A DNA stretch of 64,000 bases from Pseudoalteromonas sp. P1-25 (GCF_001401805.1 NZ_LKDW01000015.1:1-64000); one strand, 5' to 3'; counted from the stretch's first letter, positions 17,730 through 27,532 are shown. Notes: generated by a model not told the origin, from the letters alone. Numbers and translations are program-made.

Positions 17730-19736
17730 ATGTCGTTTAGTTTATTAAATATTGCCAGTTCAGGGGTGCGTTCAAGCTCTGAACTGTTGCAAACGACCAG
17801 TAAAAACATCACCAATGTAAATACCGAAGGCTACGTACGTGAGCGCACTGAATTTACCACTATGGTAGATAACCAAGTAGGGCGCGGCGAAACATATCGG
17901 TTATTGAACGAATTTGCCCAGTCGCAGTTAAACCGCGATACGTCAAATAAATCGTTTTTTGATCAATTCGTAACAGAAGCCAACCGTGTTGATACTATTT
18001 TTTCGGAAGAGTCTAACAACTTATCAACCGGCATAAATTCATTATTTAATAACGTGCAAGAGGCGCTAAATCAGCCGTCTTCATCAGTTGCTCGTTCACT
18101 CGTAATGACCGATGCGCAAAGTTTAGTTGATCAAATGGACAGGCTCTCAGGTATTGTGCTTGAGCAACAAGGTATAGTGAATGAGCAGCTTGAGGTTTTT
18201 TCTGAAGAAGCCAACTCACTCATCCAAAATATAAATACGTTAAACCAAGAAATTGCAGTCGTAAATGGTACTAATAACGCATCAGACGCGAGTTCTATTT
18301 ATAACCAGCGCGACTTAGCTATTCGTGAATTATCAGAGCTCGTAGATATAGAAACACTCGATGGCCCTAATGGCGAAAAACTCGTATTTATGGGCAGCGG
18401 TGAGTCTTTAGTTATGGAAAACGGTACATTTAACTTGTTTTCTTTGTCGGGCGACCCCGATCCTAATTTTAAAGAATTGACGCTTGATGTTAATGGCGGC
18501 AAAGCCGTGCCGCTAGAAATAGATGCAAGCAAATTAAAAGGCAAAATTGGCGGCTTGCTGGCTTTTAGAGACGACATACTTGTGCCTGCACAAAACCAGA
18601 TTGGCCAAATGGGATTGGCAATTGCAGATGCGTTCAACGAGCAAAATAAATTGGGTATGGATGCTAACGGTGAGCTAGGCGGTGATATTTTTACCATACC
18701 TACCGTGGGCGCTTATGCATACCAAGATAATACCGGCGGTGCCAGTTTAACTGCCACGCTTGAGGCCGGTAAGGGCAGTGAACTGCCTGCCAGCGACTTT
18801 ATTGTTACTTATACCGCTAATGCAAATGAAGTGAGCATTCAGCCCGTTGATAATAAAGGGGAGCCGATAGGCAGCGCTTCTTTAGCGACGATACCGCCAT
18901 CTGGTGTTATTGACTCAGACGACATTACAAGTGGGGAGTCGTTTGGTTTACAAATTAATGTAACGGGTACAGGTAATACTGGCGATCAGTTTCAAATTAA
19001 ACTTAACTCTGAGGCGGCGACCAGTATTTCTCTTGCGACAAGCCGCGGTGAAGACTTAGCTCTGGCATCGCCTATTCGTACAGCTAACAGTATAGATAAT
19101 GTAGGCACTGCCACTATTTCAGCTGGAGAGGTAACAAGCGTTACATCGGGTGGCTTTACCACCGCCCCTGGTTTAGCCAATGGTGATATCACTCTTGTTA
19201 AAACGGGCGCTGCAAATGAATACCAAATTACAGATGCAAATGGCACCACAACCTTTACTATAACGCCACCGGCAGAGGGTATACTGGCTCAGGCTGGTGC
19301 ACCTTATAGCAACTATGGCTTTGACTTTGACATTGAAGGCACGCCAGCCACTGGAGACACTTTCACCCTTGAATTTAACGAAGGCGGCTTTGATGATAAC
19401 CGCAATGGTTTAAAGCTCGCTGATTTACAAAATGGCGAATTAGTGCGTAAAAATGTAGTGACAACAGCAGCAGCTGATAATCACGACACATTTAATCAAG
19501 CCTATTCGGGGTTAGTGAGTGATATTGGTGTAGTCACTGGTCAAGCCATTACCAGTGCCAGTGCATTTGATGCATTAGCCCAGCAATCTGAAGCCTGGTA
19601 TGAATCACTATCGGGTGTAAACCTTGATGAAGAAGCTGCCAATTTACTACGTTTTCAACAATCATATTCGGCATCAGCTCAAGTATTGGCTGCTGCCCAA
19701 GAAGTTTTTGACACCTTATTAAGTGCGGCGAGGTAA
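17730..19736 (+). CDS. flgK: FlgK, hook-filament junction protein 1
   Basis: FlgK (HAP1) forms the first junction ring between hook and filament and is delivered by FlgN. The 668-residue protein has axial N-terminal residues SGVRSSSELLQTTSKNITNV and NTEGYVRERTEF. A large variable middle spans about 230-560. The C-terminal helix is LDEEAANLLRFQQSYSASAQ. It starts 2 bases after the flgJ stop. It is long for the family because of the expanded middle domains. Confidence 0.96.
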   Translation: MSFSLLNIASSGVRSSSELLQTTSKNITNVNTEGYVRERTEFTTMVDNQVGRGETYRLLNEFAQSQLNRDTSNKSFFDQFVTEANRVDTIFSEESNNLSTGINSLFNNVQEALNQPSSSVARSLVMTDAQSLVDQMDRLSGIVLEQQGIVNEQLEVFSEEANSLIQNINTLNQEIAVVNGTNNASDASSIYNQRDLAIRELSELVDIETLDGPNGEKLVFMGSGESLVMENGTFNLFSLSGDPDPNFKELTLDVNGGKAVPLEIDASKLKGKIGGLLAFRDDILVPAQNQIGQMGLAIADAFNEQNKLGMDANGELGGDIFTIPTVGAYAYQDNTGGASLTATLEAGKGSELPASDFIVTYTANANEVSIQPVDNKGEPIGSASLATIPPSGVIDSDDITSGESFGLQINVTGTGNTGDQFQIKLNSEAATSISLATSRGEDLALASPIRTANSIDNVGTATISAGEVTSVTSGGFTTAPGLANGDITLVKTGAANEYQITDANGTTTFTITPPAEGILAQAGAPYSNYGFDFDIEGTPATGDTFTLEFNEGGFDDNRNGLKLADLQNGELVRKNVVTTAAADNHDTFNQAYSGLVSDIGVVTGQAITSASAFDALAQQSEAWYESLSGVNLDEEAANLLRFQQSYSASAQVLAAAQEVFDTLLSAAR

Positions 19737-19738
19737 TT

Positions 19739-21007
19739 ATGCGTTTATCAAATAACTTAATGTATCAAAACAACATTAATAAAATACTCGATAACCAACA
19801 AAGTGTTGCTAATGCACAAGAGCAAGTAACAACAGGTAAAAAATACTTAACTACCTCAGAAGCACCTGCCGCTATCTCGCAAGGAATGCTGTATTCAAAT
19901 AAAATACAAACAAATGAGCAATATACTAAAAATATTGACCAATTAACTGGCCGACTTGAGACTGAAGAAACCATTTTACAAAGTATAAATACCAATATCC
20001 AACAAGCGCAAGAGCTAGCGATTCAAGCAGGTAATGGTGTTTATACTCAAGATGATTTAGAGTCAATCGCGGCTGAGCTGAGTGAAATACAAAAAACACT
20101 CGTCAATTTGATGAATACCCGCTCAGAAGATGGTAAGTTTATATTTTCAGGCTACCAAGACAGCACTCAACCCTATCAGTTTGACTCTACAACAGGTGAG
20201 TACACTTATAATGGGGATCAAGGCCAGCATGTTATAACCATTGCTGAAGGGGTGAGTATTAAATCAAGCGATAACGGTTTTGATACATTTGAAAAAAGCG
20301 ATGCAAGGTTAGATGTTACAGATAATCAAGCTGCTATCCCGGTAACTACCCCTGCAAATAATATTACAGCGGGCACGGTTTATGTAGATGGTCAAACAGA
20401 GTTCGACCGTTTCCATCAAGATAATTACAATGCTGACCCAACCGCTGCGGCAACAGCGAACACGTATAATGTTATAATAACGCCAGGCGCTACCGCTAAT
20501 GACCCCGATACTTATGAAATATTGCGTGACGGTGTGTCGCTAAGCCCTGCACAAGTTGGCGAGATAACGGATGAGCCAATCGATTTTGCTGGAATGAAAA
20601 TCGAATTTGAAGGCGAAGCACCAGGCCAGCTTGATTTTACCCTCGAAAAGCCGCACAAAGAAAATGTGCTTAATACATTACAATCACTCATTACAGGGCT
20701 TAATGATGGCACACTGGATAACAATGATTTTCAGCAAGTGCTAGCTGATGGTGTAGTACAGCTTCAAAATGCAAGTGAGCAAGTCGTGTATACGCAAGCG
20801 AGCTTAGGCGGGCGTATGAATGCGGTTGAAAGTGTAAGCGACTCAAACCTTGCGCAAGATATACAAAACAAAAGCAACCTTTCTGATCTAGTAGAAGTAG
20901 ATATGGCAGAAGCTATTAGTGACCTCACTAAACAAGAAACCGCACTTCAAGCCTCGCAAGCCACATTTGGCCGTTTAACTAACCTTTCATTATTTGATTA
21001 CTTGTAA
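19739..21007 (+). CDS. flgL: FlgL, hook-filament junction protein 3
   Basis: FlgL (HAP3) sits between FlgK and the filament. The 422 residues open with RLSNNLMYQNNINKILDNQQ and show the flagellin-like N-terminal coiled coil (VANAQEQVTTGKKYLTTSEA). The C-terminal partner is DLVEVDMAEAISDLTKQETA. A variable insert spans about 200-320. It starts 2 bases after flgK. Confidence 0.96.
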   Translation: MRLSNNLMYQNNINKILDNQQSVANAQEQVTTGKKYLTTSEAPAAISQGMLYSNKIQTNEQYTKNIDQLTGRLETEETILQSINTNIQQAQELAIQAGNGVYTQDDLESIAAELSEIQKTLVNLMNTRSEDGKFIFSGYQDSTQPYQFDSTTGEYTYNGDQGQHVITIAEGVSIKSSDNGFDTFEKSDARLDVTDNQAAIPVTTPANNITAGTVYVDGQTEFDRFHQDNYNADPTAAATANTYNVIITPGATANDPDTYEILRDGVSLSPAQVGEITDEPIDFAGMKIEFEGEAPGQLDFTLEKPHKENVLNTLQSLITGLNDGTLDNNDFQQVLADGVVQLQNASEQVVYTQASLGGRMNAVESVSDSNLAQDIQNKSNLSDLVEVDMAEAISDLTKQETALQASQATFGRLTNLSLFDYL

Positions 21008-21029
21008 ATAAATTATAAGCAGAAATACC

Positions 21030-21058
21030 TTGCCGCTTTAGTTAGCATAAAGCGGCAA
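21030..21058 (+). terminator. Stem-loop after flgL
   Basis: An 11-bp perfect stem (TTGCCGCTTTA / TAAAGCGGCAA) closes a 7-base loop, but no T run follows on the + strand. Termination is therefore uncertain; a role in 3' end protection is equally possible. Confidence 0.5.
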
Positions 21059-21182
21059 AAACCTCCCTCATTAGCGTGGCAATAATTTGTCACTTTAATA
21101 CCTAAACATTTAACGCTTCGTTAACTCTCCAACACTTTTAAAAAAGCCACTTAAAAACAACCGCTTAAATGTTTTTTAAAGT

Positions 21183-21199
21183 TGGCACAGTAAATGCTT
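21183..21199 (+). promoter_or_regulatory. Sigma-54 promoter of flagellin gene 1
   Basis: TTGGCACAGTAAATGCT has a TGGCAC core and GG/GC separated by 10 bases. It lies about 85 bases before the ATG, leaving a leader of about 70 bases. A TTAACG-CTT-CGTTAA inverted repeat lies about 60 bases upstream (21110-21124). Confidence 0.85.
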
Positions 21200-21282
21200 T
21201 TCTAATGATAAGAAATTATCGAATAGTGGTTCCTGTTAAAACGTGTTGAACCACACTCTGTTTAAACCTAGGAGATGGTCAA

Positions 21283-22788
21283 ATGGCATTAACAGTAAAT
21301 ACTAATGTGTCGTCACTAAACGCACAACGTAACTTAACAAAATCTGGCGAAGGCCTAGCAACTTCAATGGAGCGTTTATCATCAGGTATGCGTATTAATA
21401 GCGCAAAAGATGATGCGGCGGGCTTACAAATTTCAAACCGCTTAACCTCTCAAATAAATGGTTTGTCAGTGGCTCAACGTAATGCCAATGATGGTATTTC
21501 AATGGCGCAAACCGCTGAAGGTGCGATGAGTGAGTCGACCAACATACTTCAGCGAATGCGTGAACTTGCGCTGCAAGCGGCTAATGGTTCAAACTCAGCA
21601 GAAGATAGAGAAGCACTGCAAAAAGAAGTATCAGCACTTCAGGTTGAGCTAACCCGTATTGCAGAAACCACCTCATTCGGTGGTCAACAGTTACTAGATG
21701 GTAGTTACGGTAGTAAAACTTTCCAAGTAGGCGCTAATGCTAACGAAACCATTAATGTATCACTTTCAAGCGTTGCAGCTGAAAAAATTGGATCAAACCA
21801 ATTAAACTTACAAGGTGTTGCAAATACAGGCTTTGGTACTGCCGTAGCGGCTGGCGCTACTGCACCTGCAAACTCAGTCGCTGCGGGTACATATACGATT
21901 TCAGGACGTGATGATTCAATAATTAATATTGAAGCAGGTACCACAGCAAAAGATGCCGCAGCTAAAATTAACCAAATGACGGGGACTACCGGCGTTACTG
22001 CGCAAGCGCGTACTGAGGCTGTTCTTGATATTGGTGGTGCAGCTACCGTTGCTGATGAAATAGTAAGCTTTGAGCTAAATGGCGAAAAAGTATCGTTTGT
22101 GGCCACTGCTAATGTAGACAGCGATGAGCAAGCAATGGCTGAAGCGATAAATGCGCGTACAGATGAGCACGGCGTTACAGCTGTAATTGAAAATGGCGTG
22201 CTAACTATCTCTAATAATCAAGGTGAAGACGTCGTAATCGAAGATTTTGAAACGACGGATGCTACAGGTACGCCGGTTGCTGCTACTTTAGCTGTTACCG
22301 CAGCTTCATATGATGGTAACCCAGATACCGCAGTAACACTTACCAGTGGTACTGGTACAGACTCAACACGAGTAATGGGAAGTATTCAGCTTAATTCTGC
22401 AGAAGTGTTTACTGCTACTGCAGATGATACATCTTTAGCTGCGACTACTAATGAGACCACCAGTAAACTTGAAAATGCAGCTGATATTGATGTGACTACT
22501 CAAAAAGGCTCTCAGGATGCGCTTTCAATAATTGATAATGCCATTGCCAATATTGATGAGCAGCGTGCGGGATTAGGTGCGGTACAAAACCGCTTTAGCT
22601 TTACAATTAACAACCTTGCAAACATTGAAGAAAATGTAACCGCATCGCGTAGCCGTATTCAAGACACCGATTTTGCAACGGAAACAGCAGAGATGACTAA
22701 AAACCAAATACTGCAGCAGGCAGGTACATCAATCCTTTCGCAGGCAAACCAAGTACCACAGGCTGCGATTAGCTTGTTAGGTGGTTAG
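21283..22788 (+). CDS. Flagellin 1 (sigma-54-controlled)
   Basis: This is a filament subunit of 501 residues. The conserved D0/D1 N-terminus ([40 protein letters not shown]) and C-terminus ([37 protein letters not shown]) flank a variable Ala/Thr/Glu-rich centre at about 170-400. It is a close paralogue of the next gene, nearly identical in D0/D1. A sigma-54 promoter drives it, as with Vibrio cholerae flaA, which suggests this may be the core flagellin. AGGAG precedes the start. It is monocistronic, closed by the terminator at 22815. Confidence 0.96.
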   Translation: MALTVNTNVSSLNAQRNLTKSGEGLATSMERLSSGMRINSAKDDAAGLQISNRLTSQINGLSVAQRNANDGISMAQTAEGAMSESTNILQRMRELALQAANGSNSAEDREALQKEVSALQVELTRIAETTSFGGQQLLDGSYGSKTFQVGANANETINVSLSSVAAEKIGSNQLNLQGVANTGFGTAVAAGATAPANSVAAGTYTISGRDDSIINIEAGTTAKDAAAKINQMTGTTGVTAQARTEAVLDIGGAATVADEIVSFELNGEKVSFVATANVDSDEQAMAEAINARTDEHGVTAVIENGVLTISNNQGEDVVIEDFETTDATGTPVAATLAVTAASYDGNPDTAVTLTSGTGTDSTRVMGSIQLNSAEVFTATADDTSLAATTNETTSKLENAADIDVTTQKGSQDALSIIDNAIANIDEQRAGLGAVQNRFSFTINNLANIEENVTASRSRIQDTDFATETAEMTKNQILQQAGTSILSQANQVPQAAISLLGG

Positions 22789-22814
22789 TAATAAACGCTA
22801 TTAATGAAACTGAT

Positions 22815-22846
22815 AAAAAAGCACACCTTGATAGGTGTGCTTTTTT
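22815..22846 (+). terminator. Intrinsic terminator after flagellin 1
   Basis: The stem AAAAAAGCACACCT / AGGTGTGCTTTTTT has a TGAT loop. The rest of the 310-base gap 22789-23098 is AT-rich and holds only the flagellin 2 promoter and leader. Confidence 0.93.
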
Positions 22847-22981
22847 GTTTTTTGTCCAAAAATAGCACGCTGTACGTGAATTAAAAACTTTTTTAGGGGG
22901 AAGGTGAATTTATTATTTCCTTTAAAATTAGTTGTTTAGGTTTATTTTATTAATAACTTTAAAAATAAATCAAAATAACGC

Positions 22982-23008
22982 TAAAGATAAATTTTCTCCT
23001 GCCGTTAA
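22982..23008 (+). promoter_or_regulatory. Sigma-28 promoter of flagellin gene 2
   Basis: TAAA, exactly 15 bases, then GCCGTTAA: one mismatch to the FliA consensus. It lies about 90 bases upstream of the ATG. Confidence 0.88.
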
Positions 23009-23098
23009 CTTAACCAGTACAGAGCTTGAACATACAATTGTGACAGCTCTTGGTTAAATCTAAACAGTCACATTACGAAAGTAATCAGGAGTTTTATT

Positions 23099-24580
23099 AT
23101 GATTTCAGTAAATACAAATGTATCTTCATTAAACGCTCAGCGTAACCTTTCTACTTCAGGCTCTGACCTTGCAACGTCAATGGAGCGTTTATCATCAGGT
23201 ATGCGCATTAACAGCGCAAAAGATGATGCGGCAGGCCTACAAATTTCAAACCGTTTAACATCGCAAGTAAATGGTTTAGCAGTAGCACAACGTAACGCTA
23301 ACGATGGTATCTCAATGGCACAAACCGCTGAAGGTGCAATGAGCGAGTCTACAAGTATTTTACAACGTATGCGTGAGCTAGCACTACAATCTGCTAACGG
23401 CTCAAACTCTTCAGAAGACCGTGAAGCACTACAAAAAGAAGTGTCTGCATTACAAGTTGAATTAACACGTATTGCAGAAACAACATCATTCGGAGGTCAA
23501 CAGCTTTTAGATGGTAGTTTTGGTTCTAAGTCTTTTCAAATTGGTGCTAATTCTAACGAAACAATTAATGTTTCACTTTCAAGTGTTGCTGCTGATAAAA
23601 TTGGCACAAACCAAATAAACCTTCAATCAGCAGCAGCTGGAGGCTTTGGTCAAGCGACTACAGCAGCTGCAACGCTACCAGCAACTAGTGCTGTAGCAGG
23701 TAGTACAATTGCTATTTCTGGCCGTGAAGATTCAACAGTAAATATTGCAGCTGGCGCAACCGCAAAAGAAGCGGCTGCGGCAATCAATAGTGCGACAAGT
23801 ACAACAGGTGTTACAGCGCAAGCAAGAACAGAAGCTAATTTAAGTTTTGCTGTAGCTGCTGCGGCTGATGAAACAGTAAGTTTAGATTTAAACGGAGAAA
23901 AACTTTCTTTTGTAGCAACGGGTAATGCTGATGGTGATAATCAAGCTTTGGCTGAGGCAATAAATGCTAAAACAGACGAACACGGTGTTTCAGCTTCTAT
24001 CGATAACGGTGTGCTGTCTATTTCAAACAACGATGGTGATGACATTACTATTGAGAATGTTACAGATACTGCAGGTACTCCAACTGTTGACATTGCAGTG
24101 ACACCTCAAGGTTATGATGGTACTGATGGAATAGCAACAAACTTGACTGATGCAACTGGTGCTACGCGAATTACTGGCGGTGTTCAAGTGAATTCATCTG
24201 AAGTATTTACTGTAACACCAGGTGATGCGTCTTATGCTCCAGCTGCAGAAACTACAAGTAAACTAGTTGATGTTGATTCAATTGATATTTTATCACAAAA
24301 AGATTCACAAGATGCACTAGCAATTATCGATAACGCAATTGCTAACATCGATGCTCAACGAGCTGGTTTAGGTGCGGTTCAAAATCGTTTTGACCACACT
24401 ATCAGTAACCTTGCTAACATTGAAGAAAACGTATCTGCATCACGTAGCCGTATTCAAGATACAGACTTTGCAACTGAAACAGCAGAGATGACTAAAAACC
24501 AAATCTTGCAACAAGCAGGTACGTCAATCTTATCTCAAGCAAATCAGTTACCACAAACAGCACTTAGCTTATTAGGTTAA
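23099..24580 (+). CDS. Flagellin 2 (sigma-28-controlled)
   Basis: This is a filament subunit of 493 residues. D0/D1 are almost the same as in flagellin 1 ([41 protein letters not shown]-terminal [20 protein letters not shown]) with a more diverged centre at about 180-390. Its codon choice looks more restricted (repeated CGT, GAA, AAC, GCA) than in flagellin 1, consistent with very high expression. A sigma-28 promoter makes it a late gene. CAGGAG precedes the ATG, and a terminator follows at 24646. Confidence 0.96.
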   Translation: MISVNTNVSSLNAQRNLSTSGSDLATSMERLSSGMRINSAKDDAAGLQISNRLTSQVNGLAVAQRNANDGISMAQTAEGAMSESTSILQRMRELALQSANGSNSSEDREALQKEVSALQVELTRIAETTSFGGQQLLDGSFGSKSFQIGANSNETINVSLSSVAADKIGTNQINLQSAAAGGFGQATTAAATLPATSAVAGSTIAISGREDSTVNIAAGATAKEAAAAINSATSTTGVTAQARTEANLSFAVAAAADETVSLDLNGEKLSFVATGNADGDNQALAEAINAKTDEHGVSASIDNGVLSISNNDGDDITIENVTDTAGTPTVDIAVTPQGYDGTDGIATNLTDATGATRITGGVQVNSSEVFTVTPGDASYAPAAETTSKLVDVDSIDILSQKDSQDALAIIDNAIANIDAQRAGLGAVQNRFDHTISNLANIEENVSASRSRIQDTDFATETAEMTKNQILQQAGTSILSQANQLPQTALSLLG

Positions 24581-24645
24581 TAAGTTAAACGTTATAGCTT
24601 AATGAATAGCTAGCTAGTACATAAAGTCAGTATTAGTTTTAAAAC

Positions 24646-24673
24646 AAGGAGGTGGCTTTAGCTACCTCCTTTT
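24646..24673 (+). terminator. Intrinsic terminator after flagellin 2
   Basis: An 11-bp stem (AAGGAGGTGGC / GCTACCTCCTT, one G-U pair) has a TTTA loop and a short T run. Confidence 0.8.
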
Positions 24674-24682
24674 GTGGTTTAA

Positions 24683-24698
24683 GGGTATAAATTAAGCT
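24683..24698 (+). promoter_or_regulatory. Weak sigma-54-like site upstream of flaG
   Basis: GGGTATAAATTAAGCT keeps GG and GC at 10-base spacing but lacks the TTGC core. The same stretch also offers a poor sigma-28 match (TAAA, 15 bases, TCTAATAA). It is the best promoter candidate for flaG-fliD, but not firm. Confidence 0.3.
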
Positions 24699-24745
24699 AT
24701 TGTTAGTCTAATAATTATACAAGTTCGGCAGCTCTAGGAGGCGTT

Positions 24746-25180
24746 ATGAACACCATTACTTCAAACGCAGAAGTTACGATAGCATCAACATCTTTAACTG
24801 GTGAAGATAAACAAGTAGGGCAGAGTGGATCAACATTGACTCAGCGCGCTGTTGATGACGTAAATAAAATGGATGAACAAGGCTCACAAAACCAGCTAAA
24901 TAAACAATATACACAACAAAGCTCGGAGGACAATAGTCCGAAAAACCAACAGCTTGAACGTGAGCAGCTTGAAAAAGTGGCGCAGCAATTGCAGGAGTTT
25001 ATGGGGGAGATGAACCGTACTCTGCAATTTCAAGTTGATGAAGACTCTGGGCGTGATGTAATTAAGATACTTGATAAAACAAGTGGTGATGTAATTAAGC
25101 AATACCCTTCGGAAGAAGTATTAAGTTTAGTGTCTAAACTATCTGAGTCTGCAGGTATTTTAATCGACCAAACAGTATAA
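24746..25180 (+). CDS. flaG: FlaG family flagellar protein
   Basis: A 144-residue protein with a disordered Gln/Ser-rich N-terminal half and a conserved C-terminal FlaG domain. That domain (about 75-140) contains LNRTLQFQVDEDSGRDVIKI-like sequence followed by KTSGDVIKQYPSEEVLSL. FlaG proteins lie beside fliD in polar flagellar clusters and affect filament length or secretion; the mechanism is not settled. AGGAGG lies 6 bases before the ATG. It probably shares a transcript with fliD. Confidence 0.92.
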   Translation: MNTITSNAEVTIASTSLTGEDKQVGQSGSTLTQRAVDDVNKMDEQGSQNQLNKQYTQQSSEDNSPKNQQLEREQLEKVAQQLQEFMGEMNRTLQFQVDEDSGRDVIKILDKTSGDVIKQYPSEEVLSLVSKLSESAGILIDQTV

Positions 25181-25236
25181 TCGCCGTAGTGTTGATATAT
25201 TATTAGTTAAGTTTTTTGGGTTTAAAGAGGTGAAGT

Positions 25237-26643
25237 ATGTCTATTTCGTTTAATGGTTTAGGCTCTGGTTTAGCGGTATCAGATATAGTTGATGCGCTAG
25301 TTAATGCTGAGCAGGCTCCAGCTGAGGCTCGTTTAAACACTCAAGAAAGTACACTAACTACTGATATTTCTGCTGTAGGTGCTTTAAAGTCTGCGCTACA
25401 GCAAGTACAAACAGCAATGGAAGCGCTAGGTGACGCTGATAACTATCAAAAACGTAGTGCATCAGGCAATGATGATTTTATCTCTATCAGTGCTGATGAA
25501 GACGCCCAGCCAGGTGGCTATTCTGTAAAGGTTAATAACCTTGCTACAGAGCATAAAATACTATCAGAAGCATTCGATGCTGACGCTGCAGTGGGTGAAG
25601 GTACTATGACATTCAGCTCCGGCGAGAATAGCTTTGATATTGAAGTATCAGATACCGCTACCTTAAGTGAAATAAGAGATGCAATTAACAATAGCAGCGA
25701 TAACGACAGCATAAACGCAACAATAATAACGGATGATACCGGTCAGCATTTAGTGCTGGCAGCTAAAAATAGCGGACTTGAGAACGAGATTAAAGTCGAG
25801 GTAACCGATATTGATGGTAATAACACCGACACTAATGGATTGTCTCGTTTAGCATTTGATTCTGCTGGTGTTCAAAACGCCTCTGAAATTATTGCTGCAA
25901 CCGATGCATCAATTACTATCGATGGCTCCCTCACAGTTAGTAGTTCTTCAAATACGTTTACTGATGTTATAGACGGTATAACAATCACCGCTAAAAAAGC
26001 TCAGGGTACTGACGATGATTTAAGTGATATATCGGTAACCGAAAATAATAACAATATCCAATCGGGCTTAAACAATTTTATTTCTAGTTACAATGAATTA
26101 CTTGAACTTAGTAATAACTTAGGGGCATCAAGCGAAGATGGTGCTGGTGTAATGGCCGGTGATTCGTTACTACGCGGTGTAATGTCTAAGTTGCGAGAGC
26201 AGATTACCGACTCTGTAGATTTAGGCAATGGCAACTCATTATCACTTTCGCAATTAGGTGTTGAAGCCGATCGTTATGGAGTATTGACGCTTAATACCGA
26301 GACTTTAAATGAAAAAATTGATGAAGATGTCGACTTAGTGCAGCAGTTTTTTGTAGGCACTGATGAAGACGAAGGCGGCTTTGCCCAATCGTTTGATGAG
26401 TTAATGAGTTTTTATACTGACTCTGACGGCATTATCCAAAACCGTATCGACAGTAAAACAAATCAATTAGAAGATATTGATGAACAGCGCGAAAGCCTGA
26501 CAAGTAAAATGGAATCGTTATCTGACAGGCTATACGCTCAATACAACGCCATGGATTTATTGGTAGCGAGCCTCAATTCGACAAGTAGTTACGTGCAAGC
26601 GCAGCTTGAAAATATGCCTGGTGTGGTGAGTAATAATTCTTAA
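25237..26643 (+). CDS. fliD: FliD, filament cap protein
   Basis: FliD caps the filament tip and folds in arriving flagellin. The 468 residues carry an N-terminal domain (SFNGLGSGLAVSDIVDALVN, then EARLNTQESTLTTDISAVGA). The middle includes SISADEDAQPGGYSVKVNNL, and the C-terminal FliD_C region (LNNFISSYNELLELSNNLGA) leads to a coiled-coil end. RBS AGAGGTG. A strong terminator follows at 26667. Confidence 0.96.
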   Translation: MSISFNGLGSGLAVSDIVDALVNAEQAPAEARLNTQESTLTTDISAVGALKSALQQVQTAMEALGDADNYQKRSASGNDDFISISADEDAQPGGYSVKVNNLATEHKILSEAFDADAAVGEGTMTFSSGENSFDIEVSDTATLSEIRDAINNSSDNDSINATIITDDTGQHLVLAAKNSGLENEIKVEVTDIDGNNTDTNGLSRLAFDSAGVQNASEIIAATDASITIDGSLTVSSSSNTFTDVIDGITITAKKAQGTDDDLSDISVTENNNNIQSGLNNFISSYNELLELSNNLGASSEDGAGVMAGDSLLRGVMSKLREQITDSVDLGNGNSLSLSQLGVEADRYGVLTLNTETLNEKIDEDVDLVQQFFVGTDEDEGGFAQSFDELMSFYTDSDGIIQNRIDSKTNQLEDIDEQRESLTSKMESLSDRLYAQYNAMDLLVASLNSTSSYVQAQLENMPGVVSNNS

Positions 26644-26666
26644 TTTTCCATATCAATTATGAACAT

Positions 26667-26694
26667 AAAAAAACCGTTTAAAAACGGTTTTTTT
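26667..26694. terminator. Bidirectional terminator between fliD and the leftward fliS unit
   Basis: A 13-bp stem (AAAAAAACCGTTT / AAACGGTTTTTTT) with a 2-base AA gap. A and T tracts allow it to end both the fliD (+) and fliS/fliT-like (-) transcripts. Confidence 0.85.
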
Positions 26695-26749
26695 ATGTCT
26701 AAATATTGCCTTTAAGATGCCTAGTAAGTTTTAAAACTGCTAGAAGTAG

Positions 26750-27046
26750 CTATACCGATTTATAAGCCGAGATTGCTTTACCTGTTTTTTTTTGCTTAAT
26801 TATGGCTTTAGATGATTCATTTTTTACAGCATTTGCCTGCTTGCTAATGTTGTTGATATTGGTTTGCACAGCCACAAGTTGCTCGGCGGTAGGCGGGTTA
26901 TCGCTTTCGCACCAGCGCTTAAGCTCACTATTTAAAGTATCCATAATAGGGGGAGCTTCATCAGCGTTATTGCTTTGCACTAATAATTCGATTTTGCTGA
27001 GCAATTGATTAATATGCTCAGCTTTGCTTGTTTCCTCTAAAGCCAT
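26750..27046 (-). CDS. Putative FliT-like flagellar chaperone (FlaI-type)
   Basis: A 98-residue helical, soluble protein. Visible features are MALEETSKAEHINQLLSKIE, a Pro-linked middle (DEAPPIMDTLNSELKRWCES) and a basic C-terminus (SSKAIIKQKKTGKAISAYKS). It starts 4 bases after the fliS stop, the position held by FliT or FlaI in related clusters. Its size and helical content fit a FliD chaperone. Sequence conservation is too low to be sure, so the function is inferred mainly from position. Confidence 0.6.
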   Translation of the reverse strand: MALEETSKAEHINQLLSKIELLVQSNNADEAPPIMDTLNSELKRWCESDNPPTAEQLVAVQTNINNISKQANAVKNESSKAIIKQKKTGKAISAYKSV

Positions 27047-27050
27047 TAGC

Positions 27051-27452
27051 TTATACCGCAGGATTACGCTGATCGACAGGAATGCTATCCCACCCTTCTT
27101 TAATTTCTTTAATAATGCCAGCTACTTCAGAAATAATCTCAATATCATTATCAACATTTGCTTGCACAAGGCGTCTTTGGCAGTAGTCATAAAGTGCTAA
27201 TAAATTATTTGAAATACTCGGATCTTGTTCCACTTCTAAATTAAGCGCGTCTTGTAATGCACCTAAGAGTAAAATACAGGCAGAGATGTTTTCGCCTTTT
27301 TTTTCTATTTCTTTGCGCTCAATAAACCCTTTAGTAGCGGCCAAGCGGCCAATTATGTTACTAAAAATAAGGTTAATTTGCTCATAGGGCGCCATTTCTG
27401 CGATGTTGCTGGCGCGCACTTGAGAATATTTTTTTAATGAAACATGAGCCAT
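27051..27452 (-). CDS. fliS: FliS, flagellin export chaperone
   Basis: FliS binds the flagellin C-terminus and prevents cytoplasmic polymerisation. The 133-residue product has KKYSQVRASNIAEMAPYEQI, LIFSNIIGRLAATKGFIERK and QDALNLEVEQDPSISNNLLA, matching the family's four-helix layout. Unlike in Vibrio, it and its small partner are transcribed away from fliD. Sigma-54 and sigma-28 sites both lie upstream (27497 and 27533). Confidence 0.94.
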   Translation of the reverse strand: MAHVSLKKYSQVRASNIAEMAPYEQINLIFSNIIGRLAATKGFIERKEIEKKGENISACILLLGALQDALNLEVEQDPSISNNLLALYDYCQRRLVQANVDNDIEIISEVAGIIKEIKEGWDSIPVDQRNPAV

Positions 27453-27496
27453 GGAAAATCCTAAATAAATATGTAAAATCGTCTGTACGTAACAAA

Positions 27497-27512
27497 AGCA
27501 ATATTAATGCCA
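27497..27512 (-). promoter_or_regulatory. Sigma-54 promoter of fliS
   Basis: On the - strand TGGCATTAATATTGCT has TGGCA and TTGCT cores with GG and GC 10 bases apart. It lies 45 bases before the fliS ATG. Confidence 0.8.
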
Positions 27513-27532
27513 AGCATATTGCATTTATTTAG

